NCBI RefSeq assembly: GCF_963675165.1
Contig: NC_087391.1
Location: 3,956,646-4,020,645, forward strand
Length of the DNA stretch: 64,000 nt
Source: Halichondria panicea
Taxonomy: Eukaryota; Porifera; Demospongiae; Suberitida; Halichondriidae
Reading direction: 5' to 3'
Positions 37,258-48,786 of the stretch are shown here, in pieces. The notes under the pieces were generated by a model. The model saw only the letters and a list, made by a program, of their open reading frames with translations. It made no database searches and was not told the DNA's origin. Both the position numbers and the translations under genes were made by a program. The first letter of the stretch is position 1. Each line of letters starts with the position of its first letter.

Positions 37258-40249
37258 TTACTTGGGAAGACTCAACATTGAACTGGTACTAAATAACAAT
37301 GTTAATTTCCTGCAGCAAGTTCTTAAGCCCAAGGCTGTGCTCTCTGATGATCGGTTCTCCTCCTGCACATAAAAAGATTACAGCGATAGCTAGATCTTGT
37401 CAAATTGAGTTCGAAGCATCAACTCACCATCCAATTTGAGTAAAGTACGAGTCCGACTCCACACACTGCAATGAACGCGGCCAGGCATTGCTGTCAGGAG
37501 GTGAACGTATTCATTGAGGGTTAGTAAGTAATAATGAATCATCTTACTGTGGGTGTGAGGGTGTCTCCAAACACAAGGTAAGCAGCAACAAACGTCCCAA
37601 TAACCTGCAAAGTAACAACACAAAACGTTACTTATCTTTCTATGTTATACTTGAGTTTACTTGTGTACTAATTGTTCAATCATTTAGAGGCAAAGACAAG
37701 CATGCTATTGAATGCTAGCCATCGGCCGGCCATAGTACTCACCTGTATAGGTCTAAAAGCAGCCACTATTGTTGAAGGGAGATACTTGTTTGACCAGGTC
37801 AGGAGGAAGTAGCACAGGGCAGAGGTGATGAAAATACCGTAGAGAAGGGCTGGGTAGGACTGTAGAGGGAAGAACTAGGATATAGAATTTGTAAACAAGT
37901 AGATATATACCTCTGTTGGAATCCTGAAGAGGTGAGTCTGCCCAGTGAGTGTGTAATATTGAACAAAGATGCACATAAATACTGAGCCAAAAAGGTAGCC
38001 ATAACCGGTAACTGCTAAGGGGTAGTTCTTCCATTTACCTGAATATACAAATCAAATCATGACAAGAATAATTATCGGTAAACTTGCACTTACAGTTTCT
38101 CTTTCTGAAAATACATTTCTTCTGAAGTGAATAGAACAACGCCTGCATGCATATAGTATACAGTCATGTATATATGAGTATAATTATACTCAAGGTGGCT
38201 TACCATTGTCACAGTGTCAGCAAATAGACAGATGGATCCAAACTGCTGTTTCCGATGATATTGGTCAGTATCTGTACACGGTTTAAGTCTAAAGCATCGT
38301 GCATCGTAATAAATGTAATTTACCACCACCATTATCCTGTGGGCTACTTCCAAACAGGCTGAGGAAAACAGCTCCAACTGGAAAGGTACAGAAATTGATT
38401 TAGTATGCACAATTTATGTCGATATTATTATATTCTTACCCACGGCCACAGTAATTCCAATAAACTTGGCCCAAGAATGGAGCTGAAAGAGTCCAATATA
38501 AAAGATAGCTACATACAGGACAACACTCACCTTATAAATGGATGGAGGGCTTTCCGTGCACATTAGAACGGAAACGATAGAAGTAGATACTGGAAGAATT
38601 GACTGCATGTGAGATTACGCAATAAAGAATTAGTTAGCGGCAGGTATCGGCAGAACAAACCATGATGGCTGTGGCAATGTCTGGATCAAGGTTGAAAGCA
38701 CCAGAAATATAAAGAAACTATTATGGAAAAAGTGAGTTATTCAAATAGACCAATAACAAAAGAAGCTTACATGGCTAACAAAAGTCCCTATAAATCCGAG
38801 CAGCACAAGAATCTGTGGAAAGTTTCAACAACACATACAGTATAATCGTATAGATTTGCTTACTGCTCCCATTTTTCTGTCCGGGATTTGAATAGGGCCC
38901 TCAAATATGTACGATGCTAGGAACAGAACTGGAACTGCTCCTGCATCCCTACAGACATATACACATAACATAATATGAAACATATTATACTGGTACACTG
39001 TGTTTACATATCAATGCATGCATCCAGTATGTACTGTAGAGCATGTAGAGCTACCATAGTTGATGTAATCAAGAAATGAAAGCACCGCAGGTGCTGGTGC
39101 CTCGGTGGAGGTGCCAAAGCTACATAACATAAAGCTACTAATAGCTAGCTTTTATACACACATTGATTATAATTATCATGATGAATATTTTTAATTTTAC
39201 TGCATGCAAAATCCAGAATCACAGGGAAACTCAAAGAGTTGGTAATGATCGACGATGATTGTTGTTAAAACGATCGATGCCAAAAGTTCAAGTCTAAAAT
39301 TAATGGCTGCAGAGATTTGCAACTCTCTTCTCACTCTTGCAGCTACTAATAGCTAGTGTTCTAGTGCAGAGCTAACTACTAAGTAGAGTAGGAACACTCG
39401 GTGAACAAGTTTTGCTATGGACTCTTCTGAAAAGGCTGCAATGGCATTCCAAGTAAGCAAAACTAGGCATAACTCGAGAACGAAGCTTTATTTTGCAAAT
39501 CCACAAATACGAATCCTATATAGAAAACATGACTAGAAGCCTATAGAAACTCTTACTTGCACTTCATTGATCCTTGAGCAGCTGTTGCAGTCTACACAGA
39601 CAGACAGACACACAAACACACTACCGTGTACCTCGCTTGGGCATGCGCACCGAGGCATAATTAATCAATGGCGCATCTTTTAGAACCCCAACATTTTGTT
39701 CAGTCCGAGCTGGTGCTTAAACTATCATGGTGGCGCTATGGTCTAGTGTTGAAGTGCAATCTCATAGGTACACTCGATACTTGGTTTCTGTATTTACAGC
39801 TGCATTCAGACAGTTGTAATACACATACACTACAGCTATATGCATCAAAATGCATAAAGGCGACTTCACAAACACGCCTATTAAAGCCTCAGAAAAATGA
39901 ATTGCAGTAATAGTTGGCGCGTTTTTTTAGGACCTAAAAAGTTGCATTTAGTCCGAGCTGGCGCTTAAAATTCATAATGGAGGCACGGTAACTACATAAA
40001 CTACGGTATTATCATTAACAGACCTGTAAAAGGTAAAAACATATGGATTTGCCTTCTCTTTAGCTTGGCTCAGGAAATACTTGATAACCACAGGGTAAAG
40101 GCAGAACCCAGACTGCAGGGAGATACCATATAGACTATGTAGTTGGCATAGTATTAATGTAGAGGGGCCTGCCTGGAGTAACTCACACTCAGCAGAAGTG
40201 GCCCACACAGCACAAACCACTTGGGAGGAGCTCCACCCCTTACAGCCAT
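37258..40249 (-). CDS. WAT1/UMAMIT-like EamA-family transporter, copy B
   Basis: Paralogue of copy A. Fifteen exons join in phase to 363 residues: 40187-40249, 40024-40112, 38864-38948, 38771-38812, 38661-38717, 38531-38602, 38440-38482, 38324-38377, 38204-38271, 38094-38142, 37911-38038, 37743-37859, 37548-37604, 37428-37490 and 37258-37362. It starts MAVRGGAPPKWFVLC with a very short cytosolic N-terminus. Family segments are FCLYPVVIKYFL, DAGAVPVLFLASYIFEG, LHSWAKFIGITVAVGGAVFL and STIVAAFRPIQVIGTFVAAY. Exon lengths 89, 85, 42, 57, 72, 49, 128 and 117 are shared with copy A, so the genes arose by tandem duplication. Two donors (GTCTGT and GTTTGT) are weak. The second intron (38949-40023) holds a dispersed repeat. 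The tail is shorter than in copy A. Confidence 0.8.
39070..39660. repeat. Dispersed repeat, copy 1 (transporter B intron)
   Basis: This stretch matches, in the opposite orientation, about 47245-47760 in ATG14 intron 10. Shared landmarks are GGCTGCAATGGCATTCCAAG (inverse of CTTGGAATGCCATTGCAGCC), GACTAGAAGCCTATAGAAAC, TAGTTAGCTCTGCACTAGAA (inverse here) and terminal ACCTCGCTTGGGCATGCGC. Ends pair loosely as GCCTCGG...CCGAGGC, suggesting a transposable element of about 0.55 kb. No ORF of note. Confidence 0.75.
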
Positions 40250-40558
40250 AACTCAAACTGTTTACTGCAGACACTAGAATATCTACGATACTATGTACTA
40301 CCGTACTTAACTTCTCTCCTGTCTATTCATGCAGCTGCATGCTTTCTCTAGTTACAGTATCCATGAGCACAAACTGTGGGGTGTGTCTGGTAAATGATGT
40401 GCTGATGATGAGCCCAACCACAAACAATGTAAACATATGCACCCCCTAACTACAGAGGTGGACAGTGGAATGAATCGATAATAATATGAAATGCCTGAAT
40501 AGAGAATAACTGAATGGAGATGAATCAATTTGCCATGCTATAAGTCAAGCACTTGCTG

Positions 40559-43500
40559 CTAAGATCCGTTAGATTTGTGGTGTCCATAGCAACTATCCAA
40601 TCGTATTCCACCTTCACCAGTCTTAGAGATTTTCTCATCCTATATGAACAAAAAAAAAATTAACTATTGCACACAACAAAAATAAGTCAGTTACTAATTA
40701 GCCCGGACATTTTTTCTGGGCAATTTTCGTTGTTCTAATACAGCAGACACTCTGGTGCTTTAATTTTACATCCGGACAATACCTTGAAAAGTTGAGATAC
40801 ATTCCAAGCAAGAGTGCTACAAGTTTATAGAGAGCTCTGAGTTTTAGATAGCTAGTGCAACTATTCAGTCGCACTCTGTTCTATTAAACTTAGCTAGCTA
40901 GCTCGCATGCAGCTGCATGCTTGTTCTAATTATTCCGGACACTTCGCGTGCTCTATAAAGATCTGTTCCAATTATACCCGGACAATTTCCAAAATAATTA
41001 TTAATTTTTGCTGTCTGATAAATTAGAACATATGCGGTAGTATTCTTACATAGATACAGTCAAAGTAAATAGATGATGTTTGCAATTTTTTGGCTTGTGC
41101 ACAAAAAATAACACTGAGCATTGAATGTAAGCAATGTGAATGTCACTTACAACTCTGTTTGAGTAGATCACCATAGCAAGACCTGCGATGATGACTGATG
41201 CTGAGAGTAATTGCTGAGCAGGGCGCAAGAGACAGAGCATAGTTATTGACATTCAATTGCACGTGTATATAATAATATGTACTCCATTGGCAACTAGACC
41301 ATAACGAAAGTGAAATACTTACTGTAGGAGTGAGAGTATCTCCAAGCAGTACATACGCAGTCACAGCTGTGGTGACAACCTAATGAAGCAAGGGGGAGCT
41401 ATAATTATAAAACCACTGATTCTACTCTACAAGCCCCTCCCCCAATTACATACCTGCACGGGCCAGAAGGCTGTCATTACGCTTGAGGGGAGGTACTTGT
41501 TGGACCAGGAGATGAGGAAGTAGCAGAAAGCTGAAGTCATGAATACAGCATACACCAGCGCAGGAACAGACTGTAAGGGGAGGGATATTACCTTCTTTTA
41601 AGTGGAATTTTAAAGTGGAGTATCAATTAACTATGGCGATGGATAGACAATTTTTACAGGGTATCCATGTACATGTAGGTGTTATAGGGACATTAACGAT
41701 AGCACAGATGCAGCAAATAGTGAGCCACACAACTTCAGCTGTGTCTGCTCCTCCAGGTACAATGTAGGACAAATTAAAGAGGGCACTTCTTTCATTAACC
41801 CACAACTAACTTCTGACCCCGCTAAAAGAGACTCACCTGACGTGGCAGATGGAAGGCGTCAAACTGCCCTGTGACAACAAAGTAGAGACAGAACAGACCT
41901 TCGTACACACATCCAAAAAGATATGCGTATCCAGTCATAGCCATAGGGTACTCTTTCCACTTACCTGTGTTGGAGGGAGAATTTAATGACGGCGTTATGG
42001 TGGAAAATATCTTACAATCTTCAACTTGGTACACGAATTTCTTCTGTATGATGTAATACATAGCCTGTAGGAAATGAGTCATAGTAGTCGGCTATAGAGT
42101 AGAGAATAGACTTACCCCCAACATGGTCTCCATGACGAGACACAGGTAACCCACTGCTTGCTTGCTCACGTGCACACCTGAGGGTGTGTACATGTACATG
42201 CATCAGGCAGAACAGGTAATATTGTAGAAACTAAAACTGTATGCTGGACACACATAACTACGTAACACACCTATTTGCTCAGCCTCTGGCTCGTACCCAG
42301 CTAGTGCCAGCCTCACTGCTCCTCCTGAAAGATATATAGAGATCGAGAGAGAGACAAAATATCAATGGCCCTAAAAACTGAAGCCCATTTTATGACGTCA
42401 TGTGCACAAAACAAGGATTCACAGACTGAAATCAAACATGGCATCAAATAGACACTCTGTATTCACGAAAATCCACCACTGTTTTTCCTTCACTAACCTG
42501 TGGCAACAAAGACTCCAATGATCTTTGCCCAAGAGTGTAGCTACCATCGTATAAAAAACAACAACTTAAATTACCGGTTTCCAATAATTCTATGGAAACA
42601 TACCATGCATAGTGAGGGCATCTTCTCTGTGCATGTGGCTATGGCTATCAAAGTTGTCCAAACTGGAATGAGGGGCTGTATGGGAAAACAATCACAACAT
42701 CTGATATTTTCCCCTCCTAACACTATAATTATAGTGACACAAATGCGAGGTACTCGACAATCCTAATGTGCATGATATGTCATGAACAAGTAACAAGAAC
42801 AAGCTCTCACAGTAAATGTACAGCAAGAGGTAAGGCCTTACAGCCTCTGATTAATTCAGCTAGTACCATATGTGATGTGATGTGAGGTGGTATAGACATA
42901 CCTGAAAAGCACTGGCGATATCAGCAGGAAGGATATAAGCTCCAGTAATGTAGAGAAACTGTAAGTCATTATACAGTTCAAGTGTATGTAAATTATAGAA
43001 CTGAACGGTACAATACAATTATGGGTAAAGCCATTAAGCAAAATAAGATGTACTGTACAATAAAGTATAGTCTATCGCTTGAGTGAATTGAACACAGCCT
43101 ATAATGGTGTATGTGTATGAGAGAATAGATTAAGACTTCACTAGACTAGATGACAGACTCACTTGGCCTCCGGCTATTCCAGTCAAGCCCAGTCCAAAAA
43201 ACACCTGAAAGAGAAAGAATAAGCTCACCAGAGCACACACCACATGACACAGTACCAGGACGACGGCTATCACACAGCAAGTGGTCGCGGAGCACACAGC
43301 ACTACAATAAAAGATACTGCACATGCTACTGTGGTTATGAACAACAATTACATATTGACTGAGTTCACAGGTTCCTAAATGCTTCAACAAAGCTCTAATT
43401 AAAAGCATTAATAGCTAGATATACAGGAATTTTTAAATAATGACTATTTTTGCTCACCCCACTCATCCTCAGGTCTGGAATAGGAATGACCTTCAACAAA

Positions 43501-44050
43501 GTACGAGGCTAGGAACAGAACTGGAAATGCCCCAAGACCTCTAATCAGTCACAAACATAGAAGTGAATACAATAATTATGATATCAGTGAAGTTTTTCCG
43601 AGAAATGTAATCAGGTTCTAATATGTACCTATATAAGGTGAACACGAAGGGATTGATGTGGTGAGTAGATTGACCACCAGCAAATATCTTGATGATCACT
43701 GGGTAGAAGCCGAATGCAATCTGGAAGGGATGTGGAGAATATCACAATTAATAGTAGTCTCTACCTCCAACTATACTTATGGACTCAGTTTACGGCATTT
43801 TATACACATAGACTAATATCATATGTTAGACATTTTAATGGGCGACCTAGACTCGACTAGCTAGATAGCAGGTACTCCAACACACGTTTAGTGCAATGGT
43901 TGCCATTATGACAAGCCATTTAGGGGGAGTCCCAGCCTTCCAAGAGAAGCATCGTCCCAGAAAACCTCGGGGTGGTGTGATGTTGATGGGCATATTGTCA
44001 GGGTTCAAGTGATCTGTGCTCTGTGATTGGTGGTCAGGAGAATGGCCCAT
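40559..44050 (-). CDS. WAT1/UMAMIT-like EamA-family transporter, copy C, with frame break in exon 3
   Basis: Third paralogue, about 15 exons from 43886-44050 (start MGHSPDHQSQ, a 50-residue cytosolic N-terminus) to the stop at 40559. Recognisable exons include IAFGFYPVIIKIFAGG (43629-43720), VFFGLGLTGIAGGQ (43163-43204), LHSWAKIIGVFVATG, GKWKEYPMAMTGYAYLFG, SSVMTAFWPVQVVTTAV and a final DEKISKTGEGG exon near 40620. Exon 3 (43458-43540) is 83 nt, whereas its counterparts in copies A and B are both 85 nt. The first part reads LGAFPVLFLASYFVEG; the family-like continuation IPIPDLRMSG is in another frame. As written, the main ORF is broken there. This may be a sequencing error, a null allele or early decay; the remaining exons and splice sites look intact. 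It is divergent from ATG14. Confidence 0.72.
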
Positions 44051-44336
44051 TCAACGCTCCCACAGACAGCCAACCGCAGCTAAACAGCTGACAGAAACGC
44101 AGACCTCCTGTAAGGGGATCGACTGTGGTATATAAATTAGGTTGAAGGTGATTTCTTTTGTTCCTAGGCTCTGGTAAGAATCGTGTGTGCTAAGAGCTAA
44201 GAGTAGGCCTAGGATCAATGAATCAACGCCCATCTGCAGACAAAATTAAGGGAAATTCCCTAAAGCATTCTCAGAAAAGTTGCTTAAATTTTATGTTTAT
44301 GTTTGTTATTGTCTTTGGCCAGAGTTTCTGAGTTTG
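44051..44336. promoter_or_regulatory. Divergent promoter between transporter C and ATG14
   Basis: 286 bp lie between opposed start codons. It holds both 5' UTRs. A possible acceptor-like GTCTTTGGCCAG lies just before the ATG14 start, so an upstream non-coding ATG14 exon cannot be excluded. No TATA box or known factor site is evident; the call is from geometry. Confidence 0.5.
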
Positions 44337-47300
44337 ATGGAGGGTCCGTGTTCACCAGAACCAATAGAGGACTGTCTGGAGCACCAGCTGTGTGAGAGTT
44401 GTAGGGAGAAAGAGCTGGAGGAGAAGATACACAAGTGAGTGGTTCAGTGTTGCTTTATGTGCCACTAGCTGATGGTGTTCCTAACTCCAGAATCGTGGCA
44501 GAGAAGCAGGTTGAGATGGATCGATTGAATGCAGATATAACTGTCAAGAAAGAAAAGTAACAGAGTGTATATCAATGTATTTTCTTTTGTCAGTATTTCT
44601 TCCCTTTAATAATCAGCATTCACACCCCCCTACACACACACACACACACGTGCGCAGACTAAAAGAACTGATGAAGTGTCAGCAATCTTTGGCTAAGATG
44701 TGGGGGGAAGTTCTAATGGCGAGACTAAGGGTCAAGCTGATGAGACAAGCCTATGAAACAGAAAAGACCTCTCAACAACACGGTAATGTCATTTCATAAA
44801 GTTTGTGTACTGTGGTAACTCACTCTAATCTACTCCATTTTACAGAGTTAGAAGAACTCAAGGTTTTGAAGAAATCCAACTCTCGTCGTGATGACCGTTT
44901 GGCTCGCGTACGAACCAAGAACCTCCGCAGCAAGGAGGTCACAGCTGAACGACAGTACGCTGATACACGCAATTTGGCCGTCTCACAAATGGTGGAGCTA
45001 AAGGTATGTAGTATAGTAATAATTATTACTGTAGTTGAGTTTTTGTAATTGTGACAGCAGTTTATTTATAACTATGCTGCTTTCTTTATATCAGTGCAAT
45101 CAAACGTCTAGACTGACTTACGTTTCTAACTGCTCACTTCACACTAATTAATGTTTTTAGGTGCTGCGTAGACGGCTGGTGACGGATGTTTTCAGGGGGG
45201 TGTTCCCGATAGAGGTGGAGCCATTGAGTGAAGCCGACGCCGGTGACGATGGTGAGTGGGTATGGCAACTAGCTTGTGCGGAATTTCAACATTTATTTCT
45301 TCTGATGCTCTCAATAACCAACCTGAGAGTACTAGTATTTATGGAGTGTACCGCTCCAGACCTATCTCAAACTATGAGGATTAAATAGCCTTCTTAATCT
45401 CAACAGTTAGGAAGTACACACAATCTGTTTCATTTTATACTATAGTTTGTGCAGTCTTCTGACAAACAAACTGTGCTCCTTGTGAGTCAGTTAGTTCTGT
45501 GACAGCACTCTTAGAGGGAGAGGGTGGACCTATTCTTTGCATTCTGCATGAAACTCTCTTTCTTTCCTGCAGATTATGAGGCCTCTGTGACCATAGACTC
45601 TGTGTTGGAGGTGGACGACGGCTGGATGCTCAGTGGAGTGCATCAACACACCCTCCCCAACATACGCATTGTCACCGCCTCCATGCCTGCCGCCGGTAAC
45701 TACTCCTCATTCCTCAAGGCTGGTGAGTTACATGTAAATAGTTGATTAATGATTAGAACCACTGTATCGATACAATATGCAATGCTGAATATAGCATTAA
45801 ATTTTTATGATTTCTCCCCCTCAACACTAAACCTGAATGCTTGGAATGTATACATGTCTGTGAGACTATTTTTTTAATGCTCTATTGGGATATCCCCCCA
45901 TGCAGTGTCTGAGAAAAGGAAAGCTCGACAAGAGACCATGCAACAAGGAGGTGAGTCTTAAAGCATCACATTGTCACACTTGATGCCCATATTTAGCTGT
46001 ACAGTGTACATTGCCATAATTACAGTCTATATAGCCATTCTCTCGTTTCTCCTTCAGCAGTGCCTGCGGTAACCCCAGATGGTGACAAGTCAGTTCATCC
46101 CCTCAAGAATTCATACCAGTCTACTCCAGCAGGATTGGTGTTCACTGCCTTGCTCACAGAGATACTGGCCACCACCCTTGACCAACCCCTCCCATACCCT
46201 CTCTCACGGAGGACAGCCATCGGGTGAGTTTGATCCCACACTAGCTGGGTATAGTTATGCTCACTTCTTGTGAGGGATGTGCCCACACTGGTCGGTGGTT
46301 GTTTGTACTAACCACCTCTAGACAAAATATAACCACCTCTTATGCCTAGTTTACTACATATAAAGGAGACAATTAAATGTGTGTTGAGTTGAGGATTGAA
46401 ATAGCCACCACTTCGATTATTCTGGTCACATCACTGTGTGTGTGGCATAGGCTTTTACTGTCATCTGCATAGAGTAAATGCATAGCTTTGTCTGCTCAAA
46501 TGTGGCCTAGGCTAATAATTATATTTACGTTTGTCTCCACAGAGATATTTCTTGGCCTAAGGCAATCGATCAGTCCTAGTAGTAGTGTTGCCTGTGTTTG
46601 TATTTGGCTGTCTATAATATATAACCCCCCGACCATGCAGTGAGTATGGCACCCCGAGCAGACGTAAGAGAGACTTCCTCAACTCTGTTGCTAAGCTGGA
46701 TGACAACATTCTCTTTCTCTGTTTTGCACAGGTACTCCTACCACACATATTGCTATACTACTAGTATATTGAGAGTATTAATTTTGTCCATGTCCTTAGG
46801 CCTTATACATGTACATACAAGTACAGGTATAGGTGTATCAAATAAGTACTGTGTAGATTTTAGTGCGTTGCCCAAAACTCAAACTTTATGTATAATTTTA
46901 TGTTCATCAATCAACATAAGTATAGGGAACACCTAAATGTACTGTACCTATGTATAAGTATAATATTGTTGCTATAATTATGCTACTAAGTGCACACATG
47001 CACTCACATTAAGCACCAACCATTCACCCTCTTTCTAGAATGTGCCGTTGAGTGCCCTGACTCCAGGCCACACCCTCCAAAATCTGCTGGCCCTCGTCAC
47101 TCACACACAGTTAGGCAGGTGAGCAACCGAAGCTAATGAACCTACATGTAGTTGACCATTGGTCTATGCATGCATTTAATTTTTAGGGCTTCTGTTTTTT
47201 AACAGTATGTATTCTACCAGGTATGCACTCCTGATACTATTAATTATGCCTCGGCTGCGCATGCGAAGCGAGGTATACAGCAGTGTATTTGTGTGTGTCT

Positions 47301-48786
47301 GGACTGTTTGTTACAGCTGCTCAAAGTGCAAGTAAGAGTTTCTATAGGCTTCTAGTCACGTTTTCTTCAATTTTAATTTGTGGATTTGCAAAAATTATGT
47401 TTTCAAGTTATGCCTATACTTGGAATGCCATTGCAGCCTTTTCAGAAGAGTGCGTAGCAAAAATTGTCCATGGAGAGTATTGCTACTCTACTTAGTAGTT
47501 AGCTCTGCACTAGAACGCTAGCTATTGATATACCTGCAAGAGTGAGAAGAGAGCTGCATGGCTCTACTGATGCAGCAGCCATTACTTTTGGCATCCTTTT
47601 TAGCGACAATCATTTCCTACTCTTCGATTTTTCTGTGATTATGCCTGCATGCAGCAAAATTAATGCAAAATGTTTATCATGATTATGTATTAGCAATAGC
47701 TGTTAGCTTTGACACATCCACTGAGGCATGCATCAGTACCCGCGGTGCTTTTATTTTTTCAGCAGTTTATGTTAAGTTACAAGTGCAGTGTAAGGTGTCA
47801 CATGATACATGTACTCTTACTAACTAAGAATTATAGTAGATTCTTGATATACCGGTAGTTTCGCCCTGAAATGCAACCACTCGCTATTTCGTATAGTGGC
47901 CAGTTCAGACTGCCCCAAACGAGGTTTTTAATGTAATCCTATACGTTTATTATGGGCGGATATGACGTTTTGGCGTTTTGGGTGTGGCTTGGCAGATAAA
48001 ATTGTATTACACTTAAATAGAAAGAATAATGATTCATTATCCTCAAGACAGAACGGCAAATTAGTGATTATATTCGAGGTAGGGATCGCTTTTTAGCCAC
48101 GGCTATTCTCTGAAATGCAGCCACCTCGCTATTTTGGCCAAACTGCACTGCCCCAGGGTGACCGGATTAACGAGAATTACTGTATGTGCTTGTACTATAC
48201 TACTCATTAATTATTTGTTAAAATTCCTCTACTCTACAGGTCTGGTGCCTTTGAGTGTTTCCCTGAGATGATGCGATACAGAGGTCGTCATGGGTCACCT
48301 GTCCTCCCTACACTGTCACATGACCTGGAAGATAGCGAACCACCTGCCGTTGTGTACACATCCGACCAATCAAAACAACCGGACATTGAACTAGCCGAGA
48401 GCAGCAGTGATCCCGAGGATAATTTCTACTCAAAGGATCGTGAAGAATTTGATGAAATGTACGATTGGGAATATTTGGAACCAAATATCAAAGAGCTGAG
48501 ACTGTTTGAAGAGGAACAGATTCGAGCCCAATTGACAGAGAGGACCCAAGCAACTGGATCACAGAAGATGACCGGTGAGATTGAGGCTCGCAGGGACAGA
48601 CTGAGAAGACTGGACTATGACAGTACCTACCTAGACTACACTGCTGCCATGGCTAGTACAAGGAGCTCTACGGTTTCGACAGAGAGTACCAAGACAAGTG
48701 ACATTTCTGAGAGCAGTGGTGGTTTCTTTGGTACTCTGAGCAGCTTGTGGTCGTCCGCCTGGGGCAGTCATCCTTCCAGTACCTAA
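44337..48786 (+). CDS. ATG14: Autophagy protein ATG14 / Barkor (PI3K complex I subunit)
   Basis: Targets the class III PI3-kinase (VPS34-VPS15-Beclin 1) to the ER/phagophore to start autophagosome formation. Eleven exons join in phase to 538 residues (human 492): 44337-44434, 44491-44556, 44658-44782, 44846-45003, 45161-45251, 45573-45722, 45906-45950, 46058-46223, 46641-46731, 47039-47118 and 48240-48786. The N-terminus has a Cys-rich motif ending CESC, as in ATG14. Residues about 25-155 are strongly charged coiled coil (KELEEKIHKIVAEKQVEMD, AERQYADTRNLAVSQMVEL). Then FRGVFPIEVEPL and, diagnostic for ATG14, KLDDNILFLCFAQNVPLSAL with HTLQNLLALVT and GRSGAFECFPEM. The end, FFGTLSSLWSSAWGSH, resembles the amphipathic membrane-curvature (BATS) helix. 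The start is the first ATG in frame before the Cys motif. Confidence 0.9.
47245..47760. repeat. Dispersed repeat, copy 2 (ATG14 intron 10)
   Basis: Inverted relative of the repeat at 39070-39660. It opens TGCCTCGGCTGCGCATGCGA and contains TATAGGCTTCTAGTCACGTT and GGAATGCCATTGCAGCC. The two copies differ by many substitutions, so the insertions are not recent. No coding capacity. Confidence 0.75.
47834..48183. mobile_element. Second pogo-like MITE, in ATG14 intron 10
   Basis: The left end AGTAGATTCTTGATATACCG pairs imperfectly with the inverse of CCGGATTAACGAGAATTACT at the right end. Two internal halves share GAAATGCANCCAC...CTCGCTATTT and ACTGCCCCA. It resembles the CAGTAGAACCTCGATTATCC element at 15.2 kb in end structure but not in interior. 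Non-autonomous. Confidence 0.6.
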
